Shown in pieces: positions 57,497 to 64,000 of a stretch of 64,000 bases of DNA. The first letter of the stretch is position 1; each line of letters begins with the position of its first letter. A program made the position numbers and the translations under genes. The stretch comes from Autumnicola tepida. Lineage in GTDB: Bacteria > Bacteroidota > Bacteroidia > Flavobacteriales > Flavobacteriaceae. The DNA lies in contig NZ_JAVRHQ010000013.1 of NCBI RefSeq assembly GCF_031846485.1, positions 56,761-120,760 of the forward strand, read 5' to 3'. Below the pieces are notes generated by a model. It was not told the origin of the DNA. It saw nothing but the letters and a program-made list of their open reading frames with translations, and did not search any database.

Positions 57497-59494
57497 ATGA
57501 AATACCTTTTGGCGTTGTGTTTAATGTTTCAGATTTTTACTTCTGAAGCTGTGGCCCAGCAATTTAAATATCATACCGTGGCACCGGGTGAAACGGTTAG
57601 CAGTATTGCCCGTACCTATAACATTACCAAAGAAGATATTTATAAATATAACCCCGATGCTAAAAGCGGGATAGATGCTTCGGCAAAACTCGTTATTCCT
57701 CTTACATCTTCGGGCGAGACCGCATCAGAAGAAGAACCTGTAACTTTTGTGACGCATAAAGTGGCGAGGAAAGAAACTCTTTTTGGCCTTTCCCAGCAGT
57801 ACAATGTGGAAATTGATGAGATAAAGCGCTACAACAAGCACCTATATTCTGAAGAGCTTCAAACCGGGGAAGAAATTCGTATTCCGGTAAAAGCCACGCC
57901 AGCTGCTGGAAAAAATTCAGCAGTGGTCAGCAGCACCACCAAAAGTACTAACGCGTCATCATCAGGTACAAGCGGAATAAATCCGCAAGATACCCGCAAC
58001 ACCAGGGAACATGTGGTGCTTCCCAAGGAGACCAAATATGGAATAGCCCGTAAATATGGCCTTACGGTACAGGAACTGGAAGAAATGAACCCGAAAGTGG
58101 GCGTGCTTCAGCCTGGTATCATGCTTAAAGTGGGAACAAATGTTCTTGATGATTCGGTAATTATTACCGATAAGACTTTTGAATTTTACGAGGTAAAGCC
58201 AAAGGAAAATTTTTTCAGGCTTACACAAAAATTTGGTATAGATAAAGATTCCCTCATCGCCTTAAATCCTGCCCTTGAAGATGGTGTAAAATCGGGTATG
58301 GTCTTGAAAATTCCTGCAGACCCAGATACCAATACCAGCGATTTAAATATAGATGATTTTGCAGAGGCTTCAGAAAAAAGTGTAGACCTTAAAAGTAACA
58401 TTTCCAATTTTGAAACAAAGGAACTGGTGCTCATGTTGCCGTATAATTTAAACAGAATAGAAACAGATTCTACGAATACCTATAAAAACGCGATTTTAAA
58501 TGACAGGGTGCTGCGCATTTCCCTTGATTTTTACAGCGGAGTTTTAATGGCGGTGGAAGAGGCGAAGGAGTTGGGGATTTCTACAAATTTGAGGGTGTAC
58601 GATACAAAATACGATACAAACAATGGTGCCCGGGAAGTGAACAACATTATCAATACGCATAACTTCAGCAATGTGGATGCGGTTATCGGTCCGTTTTTTC
58701 AGACTTCTACAGAAGCCGCTGCAGCAAAGCTTTCCGCAGAAAATGTCCCGGTAATCAGTCCGCTTTCCAATAAGGCTATGAAGCCTTATATGAACCTGTT
58801 TCAATCTCGTCCCACAGATGAAATGCTGGTGGATGCCATGCTGAATTATTTGCAAAAGAATGCTCATAATAAAAATGTGGTGGTGATCGCAGACGGGAAA
58901 AATTATGAGATAAAAAGCAGGTTGGGCCGTATTTTTCCCGATGCCAAGTTTGTAAATCCATCTGAAGGATATGTTTCTGAAAGTGCCATGGATGCCGCTT
59001 TAGCTCCCAACCGCGAAAACTGGGTAATCCTGGAATCTGATAATGTAGGGATTTTGAACAGCGTAACTTCAGGTTTAAACCGCCTGGCCAGGAATAAGAA
59101 TATCAGTTTACTTACCACCAACAAAGGAAATGGTTATGACAATGATAATGTGGCAAATGAACATCTCGCCCGGCTTAAATTCCGTTATCCTTCTGTAGAT
59201 AAGGAATTTGATGGGAATTCTTCAAAAGAATTTATTGAGGAATATACCGAAAAGTATGGCGTAAACCCTAACCAATATGCGGTAAGGGGTTATGATCTTA
59301 CCCTGGATGTGTTGCTTAGGTTAGCTACTTCAGAAGACCTTTATGATTCTTTTGAACGCTTTAAAGGCTACACCGAATATTATGAAAATAAATTCCATTA
59401 CCTTCCAAGATCGGGAGGAGGTTTTCATAATGATGCAGTTTACATTATGCGTATAAATCCCGATTTAACTCTAAGTGTGGAAAATGACTTCTAA
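57497..59494 (+). CDS. LysM-repeat protein with periplasmic-binding-protein domain
   Basis: The 665-residue protein has a signal peptide ending near residue 20 (AVAQ). Four LysM units follow at about 22-67 (FKYHTVAPGETVSSIARTYN), 85-132, 168-214 and 228-275 (FEFYEVKPKENFFRLTQKFG), then a type-1 periplasmic-binding-protein-like domain (about 310-640; VDAVIGPFFQTSTEAAAAKLS, VPVISPLSNKAM). LysM binds peptidoglycan; the other domain may bind a small ligand. I start it at ATG 57497; the TTG two codons earlier is less likely. It follows guaA by 33 bp and overlaps the OsmC gene. Confidence 0.85.
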   Translation: MKYLLALCLMFQIFTSEAVAQQFKYHTVAPGETVSSIARTYNITKEDIYKYNPDAKSGIDASAKLVIPLTSSGETASEEEPVTFVTHKVARKETLFGLSQQYNVEIDEIKRYNKHLYSEELQTGEEIRIPVKATPAAGKNSAVVSSTTKSTNASSSGTSGINPQDTRNTREHVVLPKETKYGIARKYGLTVQELEEMNPKVGVLQPGIMLKVGTNVLDDSVIITDKTFEFYEVKPKENFFRLTQKFGIDKDSLIALNPALEDGVKSGMVLKIPADPDTNTSDLNIDDFAEASEKSVDLKSNISNFETKELVLMLPYNLNRIETDSTNTYKNAILNDRVLRISLDFYSGVLMAVEEAKELGISTNLRVYDTKYDTNNGAREVNNIINTHNFSNVDAVIGPFFQTSTEAAAAKLSAENVPVISPLSNKAMKPYMNLFQSRPTDEMLVDAMLNYLQKNAHNKNVVVIADGKNYEIKSRLGRIFPDAKFVNPSEGYVSESAMDAALAPNRENWVILESDNVGILNSVTSGLNRLARNKNISLLTTNKGNGYDNDNVANEHLARLKFRYPSVDKEFDGNSSKEFIEEYTEKYGVNPNQYAVRGYDLTLDVLLRLATSEDLYDSFERFKGYTEYYENKFHYLPRSGGGFHNDAVYIMRINPDLTLSVENDF

Positions 59495-59885
59495 AGTAAT
59501 ATACCAGGGCGGCCTTAGAACCGAGGCAGAACATCTTCAAAGCGGGGCCAAAATGATTACCGATGCACCTGTTGATAATCATGGCAAAGGAGAAGCTTTT
59601 TCTCCTACAGATACTGTTGCCACAGCGCTTGCAACCTGTATGCTTACCGTAATGGGAATTAAGGCTGAAGCTATGGAAATTGATATTGCCGGTGCCACAG
59701 CTTCAGTAACTAAAACCATGGCGGCCGAGCCACGCCGGATTTCTATAATTGAAGTAGTAATTGAATTTAAAGGTGATTTTGAGGAAAAAGAAAAGAAGAT
59801 CCTTGAGAATACTGCCAGAAATTGTCCTGTCCTGCACAGCCTTCATCCAGATATTGAAAAAGACATTAGTTTTCTTTACAGATAA
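59484..59885 (+). CDS. OsmC/Ohr family thiol peroxidase-like protein
   Basis: The 133-residue protein has the two cysteines of the OsmC family, in TALATCMLTVMG (C52) and ARNCPVLHSL (C114). The family reduces organic peroxides. I prefer the ATG at 59484 to the upstream in-frame GTG at 59475; both lie inside the LysM gene, overlapping by 11 bp or 20 bp. The next gene starts on its stop codon (TAATG), so guaA-LysM-osmC-DUF922 may be one transcript. Confidence 0.9.
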   Translation: MTSKVIYQGGLRTEAEHLQSGAKMITDAPVDNHGKGEAFSPTDTVATALATCMLTVMGIKAEAMEIDIAGATASVTKTMAAEPRRISIIEVVIEFKGDFEEKEKKILENTARNCPVLHSLHPDIEKDISFLYR

Positions 59886-60427
59886 TGATCAGGATTTTTT
59901 TATTCATTTGCCTTATTTCCAGTATTTCCTGTTTTTCCCAGAAAGAAAAGGAAAAAATAAAGTGGGAAGAAAACCAGCCTCTGGTGTGGACAGATTTTAA
60001 AGGCAAACCTAATGCCCTAAGCCCTTTTAAGGCAAATACCAACGCGGGAATAAGCTTTTCTTATAATTATTCCGAGAGAGATGGTTCTACCGAATTAAAT
60101 TATGTTATAGAAAGTTATTTCTATCCACAACTTTCCTGGAAGAAGGAAATAGACAATAAAGAATATCTGTTGGCACATGAACAGCTGCATTTTGATATTG
60201 CTGAACTTCATGCGAGGATGTTCCGAAAAGCACTGTCCAACTATACAATTGGTAAAAACCTAAAGAAAGATTTAGTTGCGCTTTACAAGAAATACGAGCA
60301 ACAGCAGGTAACTATGCAAAGGGAATTTGACGCAGAAACCAATCATAGTAAAATAAGGGAAGCAGAAATGAAATGGCGGGAATTTGTAAAGCAGGAGCTT
60401 GAGGAGTACCAGGCTTACGCCGATTAA
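59885..60427 (+). CDS. DUF922 family secreted protein, metalloprotease-like
   Basis: The 180-residue protein has a short signal peptide ending near residue 19 (SCFSQ) and the DUF922 hallmark AHEQLHFDIAELHARMFRK (97-115), where HEQLH (H98, E99, H102) has the HExxH form of zinc metallopeptidases and the second His cluster may give the third ligand. The N-terminal part has the LVWTDFKGKP motif. Protease activity is an inference from the motif. The C-terminus overlaps the NMO gene tail to tail by 4 bp. Confidence 0.82.
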   Translation: MIRIFLFICLISSISCFSQKEKEKIKWEENQPLVWTDFKGKPNALSPFKANTNAGISFSYNYSERDGSTELNYVIESYFYPQLSWKKEIDNKEYLLAHEQLHFDIAELHARMFRKALSNYTIGKNLKKDLVALYKKYEQQQVTMQREFDAETNHSKIREAEMKWREFVKQELEEYQAYAD

Positions 60428-61368
60428 AAACTCGCTACTTCCGCTTTGGCTTTTTCAAAATCTTCAATTATTTCCTTTACAATTTCAGCAGCGGGTTTTA
60501 TTTCATGTATCAATCCTGAAATTTGCCCAATTTCAAGTTCGCCTTCTTCCAGGTCACCTTCAAACATTCCTCTTTTCGCCCTGGCCCTGCCAAGTAACTT
60601 AATAAGCTCTTCTTTTTGCGGATTTTTACGGTACAATTGCTGAATATCCTGGTAGAACTTATTTTTTAGCAGCCGTACAGGCGCAAGTTCTTTTAAAGTA
60701 AGCACGGTATCTCCTTCCTGCGAATTCACAACTAGCTCTTTAAATTTTTGATGTGAAGAAGCCTCGTTGGAAGCCACAAACCGGCTGCCAATTTGTACAG
60801 CATCTGCTCCCAAAACCATCGCTGCCAACATTCCGCGTCCGGTGGCAATTCCCCCGGCAGCAATAAGCGGAATTTCCAGTTTTTCCTTTACCAATGGGAT
60901 TAGTGTAAACGTAGTGGTTTCATCCCGGCCGTTATGGCCACCCGCTTCAAAACCTTCAGCAACCACAGCATCAACGCCTGCTTCCTGGGATTTTAAAGCA
61001 AACTTCAGGCTGCTCACCACATGAACCACTGTTATTCCTTGTTCCTGTAAATGCTTTGTCCAGGTTTTGGGGTTCCCGGCAGAAGTAAAAACAATGGGCA
61101 CTTTTTCTTCTATGATTATCTCTATAATCTCTTCCACATTAGGATAAAGCATAGGAACATTTACAGCAAATGGATTATTTGTAGCTTCTTTGCATTTTCT
61201 TACGTGCTGCCGTAAAATATCGGGATACATAGATCCTGAACCAATAATTCCCAGTCCGCCGGCGTTACTTACCGCGCTGGCAAGTTTCCAGCCACTGGCC
61301 CAGACCATTCCCGCCTGGATTAAAGGATATTTTATCTTAAAAAGTTTGGTAATTCTGTTTTGGGACAT
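60424..61368 (-). CDS. Nitronate monooxygenase / FabK-like flavoprotein
   Basis: The 314-residue protein is an FMN TIM barrel of the nitronate monooxygenase family: KIKYPLIQAGMVWASGWKLASAVSNAGGLGIIGSG (12-46), GFEAGGHNGRDETTTFTLIPLV (about 138-159) with the conserved histidine, IAAGGIATGRGMLAAMVLGADAVQIGSRFVASNEA (about 171-205). Members oxidise nitronates or act as FMN enoyl-ACP reductase (FabK). I cannot tell which. It stands 21 bp after mnmA on the same strand. Confidence 0.9.
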   Translation of the reverse strand: MSQNRITKLFKIKYPLIQAGMVWASGWKLASAVSNAGGLGIIGSGSMYPDILRQHVRKCKEATNNPFAVNVPMLYPNVEEIIEIIIEEKVPIVFTSAGNPKTWTKHLQEQGITVVHVVSSLKFALKSQEAGVDAVVAEGFEAGGHNGRDETTTFTLIPLVKEKLEIPLIAAGGIATGRGMLAAMVLGADAVQIGSRFVASNEASSHQKFKELVVNSQEGDTVLTLKELAPVRLLKNKFYQDIQQLYRKNPQKEELIKLLGRARAKRGMFEGDLEEGELEIGQISGLIHEIKPAAEIVKEIIEDFEKAKAEVASF

Positions 61369-61389
61369 GAAGAATTCTTTTTTCTGAAG

Positions 61390-62577
61390 TTAAGAAATAA
61401 CTCCGGAACCCAATAACTCATCCCCGTGATACCATGCCACGAACTGCCCTTCGGTAATGGAAGCCTGGGGTTCTTCAAAGACGATATACATCCCGTTTTC
61501 CGTTTGATATAGCTTTGCATCCTGCAATGGCTGGCGGTAACGAATTCGGGCTTTCACCTCCAGTTCTTCATCGGCTTTAAGGGCAAGGTCTTTTCTTACC
61601 CAATGTACTTCATCATTGTTCACAAAAAGCGCTTTCCTGTAAATCCCGGGATGGTTTTTCCCCTGGCCGGTATAGATAATGTTTTCTTCCACATCGGTAT
61701 CAATTACAAATAATGGTTCCGGGGTGCCGCCAACAGCCAAACCTTTACGCTGGCCTTTTGTAAAATAATGAGCACCCTGGTGTTTTCCCACCACTTTGCC
61801 ATCTGTAGCGGCATATTTGTATTTTTCGGAAAGGTGCTTTAATTCTTCAATTTTAGAATTAAATTCTTTTTTTTCTGCGGAATAACAATCTTTTTCAGCT
61901 TCAATTTCTACAATAGCCCCTTCTTTAGGCTGTAATTTCTGCTGAAGAAAATCCGGCAGCCTTACTTTTCCGATGAAACATAAGCCCTGGGAGTCTTTTT
62001 TATCTGCCGTAACCAGATTTTGCTCTTTGGCAATTTTGCGGACTTCAGATTTTTGCAATTCCCCGATTGGAAAAAGGCTTTTTGCCAGTTGCTCCTGGGT
62101 TAACTGGCAAAGAAAGTAAGACTGGTCTTTATTATTGTCTTTTCCTGCAAGCAGTTGATAAATAGTTTCTCCATTTTGCTGAAGTTCTCCTTTGCGGCAA
62201 TAATGTCCTGTAGCCACGTAATCTGCGCCCAGGGAAAGGGCAATCTTCATAAAAACGTCAAATTTTATTTCACGGTTGCACAGCACATCGGGATTTGGGG
62301 TCCTGCCACGTTCGTACTCGTTGAACATATAATCAACAATCCGCTCCTTGTATTGCTCGCTAAGATCTACTGTTTGAAAAGGAATGCCAAGTTTTTCGGC
62401 AACCATCATAGCATCGTTACTGTCGTCCAGCCAGGGGCATTCGTCTGAAATAGTCACAGAATCATCATGCCAGTTTTTCATAAACAGGCCAATAACCTCG
62501 TATCCCTGCTGCTGCAGGAGATAAGCCGAAACGCTTGAATCCACACCTCCGGATAACCCAACAACTACTTTTTTCAT
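61390..62577 (-). CDS. mnmA: tRNA 2-thiouridylase MnmA
   Basis: The 395-residue protein has the PP-loop GLSGGVDSSVSAYLL (7-21) and the two catalytic cysteines in NPDVLCNREIKF (C100) and DSQGLCFIGKV (C200). It thiolates uridine 34 of tRNAs for Lys, Glu and Gln, with sulfur from a persulfide relay. The C-terminal beta-barrel domain (about 285-395) is complete. It probably starts an operon with the flavoprotein gene. Confidence 0.96.
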   Translation of the reverse strand: MKKVVVGLSGGVDSSVSAYLLQQQGYEVIGLFMKNWHDDSVTISDECPWLDDSNDAMMVAEKLGIPFQTVDLSEQYKERIVDYMFNEYERGRTPNPDVLCNREIKFDVFMKIALSLGADYVATGHYCRKGELQQNGETIYQLLAGKDNNKDQSYFLCQLTQEQLAKSLFPIGELQKSEVRKIAKEQNLVTADKKDSQGLCFIGKVRLPDFLQQKLQPKEGAIVEIEAEKDCYSAEKKEFNSKIEELKHLSEKYKYAATDGKVVGKHQGAHYFTKGQRKGLAVGGTPEPLFVIDTDVEENIIYTGQGKNHPGIYRKALFVNNDEVHWVRKDLALKADEELEVKARIRYRQPLQDAKLYQTENGMYIVFEEPQASITEGQFVAWYHGDELLGSGVIS

Positions 62578-62642
62578 AATTTTTTCTTTTATTTCCTTAT
62601 GAAGCGTCCCATTAGAATTTTATGACTTCCAATTTTATAATA

Positions 62643-62668
62643 CCTACGAGGTTTTTGAAACCTCGCAG
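62643..62668. repeat. Palindromic intergenic element (REP-like)
   Basis: CCTACGAGGTTT (62643-62654), loop TTG, AAACCTCGCAGG (62658-62669) pair with one A-C mismatch. The TACCT...CGAGGTTT...AAACCTCG...AGG pattern is, from memory, a common palindromic repeat in Bacteroidota intergenic DNA. It lies between mnmA and the small lipoprotein gene and might also act as a transcription stop. Confidence 0.55.
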
Positions 62669-62736
62669 GAGAAGTTCTTCCCGCTTCTTTTATCATGCTC
62701 CTGTAAAGTCGGAAAATTCAGCGTAAAATTACGAAA

Positions 62737-62760
62737 TAAAAAAAGGTGGCGAAAGCCACC
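62737..62760 (-). terminator. Terminator of the small lipoprotein gene
   Basis: GGTGGC and GCCACC form a 6-bp stem with a GAAA loop (TTTC on the minus strand), followed on the minus strand by a run of seven T. It lies 13 bp after the stop codon of the leftward gene. Confidence 0.85.
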
Positions 62761-62773
62761 AGTATGTTTGAAT

Positions 62774-63211
62774 TTAAAGCGGTCTTGGCTTTTCAAAGAC
62801 GATATTGGTTCCCAACGAAGTAAAGAAATCTGGGTAAAAGGTGAACCTATCCATTTCTTCATTAAATCGTACTTCACCTGTTAATGGCCCCAGCTCTTCA
62901 GCAAAAGGCAATAAAAAAGTATATCGGGAATCTCCTGATGCCTTCTCCCAGGTTCCACTATCTTCAGATGCCACGCATTCGCCTTCTACTTCAGAATAAA
63001 ACATGGAATCGGCGGTATTATTGGCCATGAAATCTATATATGATTGGCTGGTACAGTCGTTCACTTCATAATCTAAGGAGCCGCTGTTGTTTACTTCAGC
63101 CAAGTACCACCTGCCAACAATATCATTTTCGCCTTCAACACCAGAATCATCATCATCACTACATGCCGTAAAGACGATCATGGAAACGAATAAAACAAAA
63201 AATTTCTTCAT
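62774..63211 (-). CDS. Lipocalin-like hypothetical lipoprotein
   Basis: The 145-residue protein has a lipobox (VFTAC, C17), an Asp-rich linker (DDDDSG) and a small beta-rich domain: IVGRWYLAEV near 32 and a repeated alternating strand pattern (TGEVRFNEEMDRFTFYP). GRW followed by strands suggests the lipocalin-like family; two pairs of cysteines (C52, C77) may form a disulfide. A -7 box (TATATTTG, minus strand, 63240-63233) stands 21 bp before the ATG. The function is unknown. Confidence 0.7.
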   Translation of the reverse strand: MKKFFVLFVSMIVFTACSDDDDSGVEGENDIVGRWYLAEVNNSGSLDYEVNDCTSQSYIDFMANNTADSMFYSEVEGECVASEDSGTWEKASGDSRYTFLLPFAEELGPLTGEVRFNEEMDRFTFYPDFFTSLGTNIVFEKPRPL

Positions 63212-63257
63212 AACAATTAATTTTAATTATTGCAAATATATTGGAATTATATCAAAA

Positions 63258-63926
63258 TTAGTATTCTTTTTCTTTCTTAACTTCCCCATTTTCAAAATAA
63301 TACCAGGTTCCGGTCTTACGATCTTTGTTGTATTGGCCTTCGATGATTTTCTCTCCTTTGGCATTATAATATTCTGCAGGGCCCTGTAATTCGCCTTCTC
63401 TGAAATTTAATTTTTGCAGTAGCGTTCCGCCTTCAGAATAAACAAAACTTTTTCCATCTTTCAGGTCGTTGTTGTACATGGTCTCTTCGGTTACTTGTCC
63501 ATTTCTGAAAAATGTTTTCTGAAGGCCATTAAGTTTGTCATGTTTATATTCTTCAGTCATCATAGTATCCAGGGAAGACTGGTGATAATACACCCATTTT
63601 CCTTCTCTTTTTTTATCGACCATTTTACCGGTACTTATGGGTTCTCCCTTTTGGGTAAAGTAGGTGACCTGGATGGAATCTTTATCTTTTTCGAAATTCA
63701 TAACAGCGGAAGGATGTTCAGGAAAACCTTTTTTATAAAAACTGAATTTTCCCACTTCCTGACCGTGTTCAAAATTTCCTTCAAATTTTGGTTGATTTGT
63801 GCCTTCAAAAAAGACTTTCCACAGCCCGTGCCGTTTGCCTTCATTATCATAAGCATTGGGGGCTTTTTGGGAAAACGCCTTTTGAAGTATGAAAACTGAA
63901 AGAAAAATGAAAACAGAATACTTCAT
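63258..63926 (-). CDS. YwqK-type (MORN-like) repeat protein, secreted
   Basis: The 222-residue protein has a signal peptide ending near residue 19 (KAFSQ) and about seven repeats of the pattern (G)xxWxxYxxxG or NGxxxxxxxYxNGxL. Examples are GKRHGLWKVFFEGTNQ, KREGKWVYYHQ, DKLNGLQKTFFRNGQV, GELQGPAEYYNAKGE and RKTGTWYYFENGEV. The family is sometimes labelled antitoxin YwqK from a toxin-antitoxin link in Bacillus; in Bacteroidota it is usually secreted and no toxin gene is present here. The role is unknown. Confidence 0.82.
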   Translation of the reverse strand: MKYSVFIFLSVFILQKAFSQKAPNAYDNEGKRHGLWKVFFEGTNQPKFEGNFEHGQEVGKFSFYKKGFPEHPSAVMNFEKDKDSIQVTYFTQKGEPISTGKMVDKKREGKWVYYHQSSLDTMMTEEYKHDKLNGLQKTFFRNGQVTEETMYNNDLKDGKSFVYSEGGTLLQKLNFREGELQGPAEYYNAKGEKIIEGQYNKDRKTGTWYYFENGEVKKEKEY

Positions 63927-64000
63927 AAAATTGGAGTTCTTTTTTTAAACTATAAAATTTCAGGTTTAGTATTCTTCCGAAGAAATGTCCGGAAAAAATA

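Noticed and set aside
63258..63926. A toxin-antitoxin system built on the YwqK-like protein
   Set aside because: The protein has a signal peptide and no toxin gene lies beside it within the window. The antitoxin label comes from a distant homologue only.
63927..64000. A further gene at the right edge
   Set aside because: The last 74 bases show no supported start, stop or ribosome binding site in any frame that I could tie to a family.

Overview
The window looks like chromosomal DNA of a member of the Bacteroidota, most likely the family Flavobacteriaceae (a Gramella- or Salegentibacter-like marine bacterium is my guess; no rRNA gene is present to prove it). The reasons are: TAnnTTTG-type -7 promoter boxes instead of sigma70 boxes; the order cinA-rpmB-rpmG-DUF4295-ftsY with rimO close by; carboxypeptidase-regulatory-domain outer-membrane proteins; a BshC (bacillithiol) gene; a class I fructose-bisphosphate aldolase; and many short lipoprotein signal peptides. 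I see no tRNA, rRNA, insertion sequence, prophage or CRISPR array.

Layout. 1-4995 (minus): a compact molybdenum-cofactor operon, moeA-mobA-cobA-moaD-moeB-moaE-moaCB, with a siroheme methyltransferase (cobA) inside it and a divergent outer-membrane porin (5118-6392). Together these suggest nitrate or nitrite use, although the reductases lie outside the window. 6426-10301: a TrkA-C membrane protein, a patatin phospholipase, a DUF5995 protein and two unrecognised small proteins. 10401-15151: a tetR-tolC-emrA-emrB efflux operon with a terminator at its end and two tandem palindromic operator candidates at its start. 15260-19128: sterol-desaturase-like hydroxylase, a CYP152-type P450 peroxygenase, an SPW-repeat membrane protein and a manganese catalase. 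19155-26643: SDR dehydrogenase, a cysteine-less thioredoxin-fold lipoprotein, an ABC-F ATPase, a large outer-membrane receptor and a CoA-binding protein. 26614-42895: sodium/solute symporter, recR, a 2-oxoacid dehydrogenase E2, a fasciclin lipoprotein, a run of cytoplasmic genes ending in cinA, the ribosomal protein genes, ftsY, an amidase, rimO and a pair of membrane paralogues. 42882-51561 (minus): aldolase, erythromycin-esterase-like protein, VTT membrane protein and two large secreted metallopeptidases (M16, M14). 51786-60427: bshC, a PLP decarboxylase, guaA, a LysM/periplasmic-binding-protein fusion, OsmC and a DUF922 protein. 60424-63926 (minus): nitronate monooxygenase/FabK-like protein, mnmA, a small lipoprotein and a YwqK-type repeat protein.

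Most of the window is ordinary core genome. I did not find a convincing new multi-gene system. The parts most worth a second look are non-coding or involve altered catalytic residues: the double operator over the tetR promoter with a possible third copy before the P450; a run of five inverted repeats before the CoA-binding protein gene; a hairpin that touches the start codon of the first membrane paralogue; a 110-bp tandem repeat before recR; paired repeats around 54.8-55.1 kb; an ABC-F protein whose two degenerate motifs fall in the same composite ATP site; an E2 acyltransferase with Asn in place of the catalytic Asp; and a thioredoxin-fold protein with no cysteines in its active-site loop.
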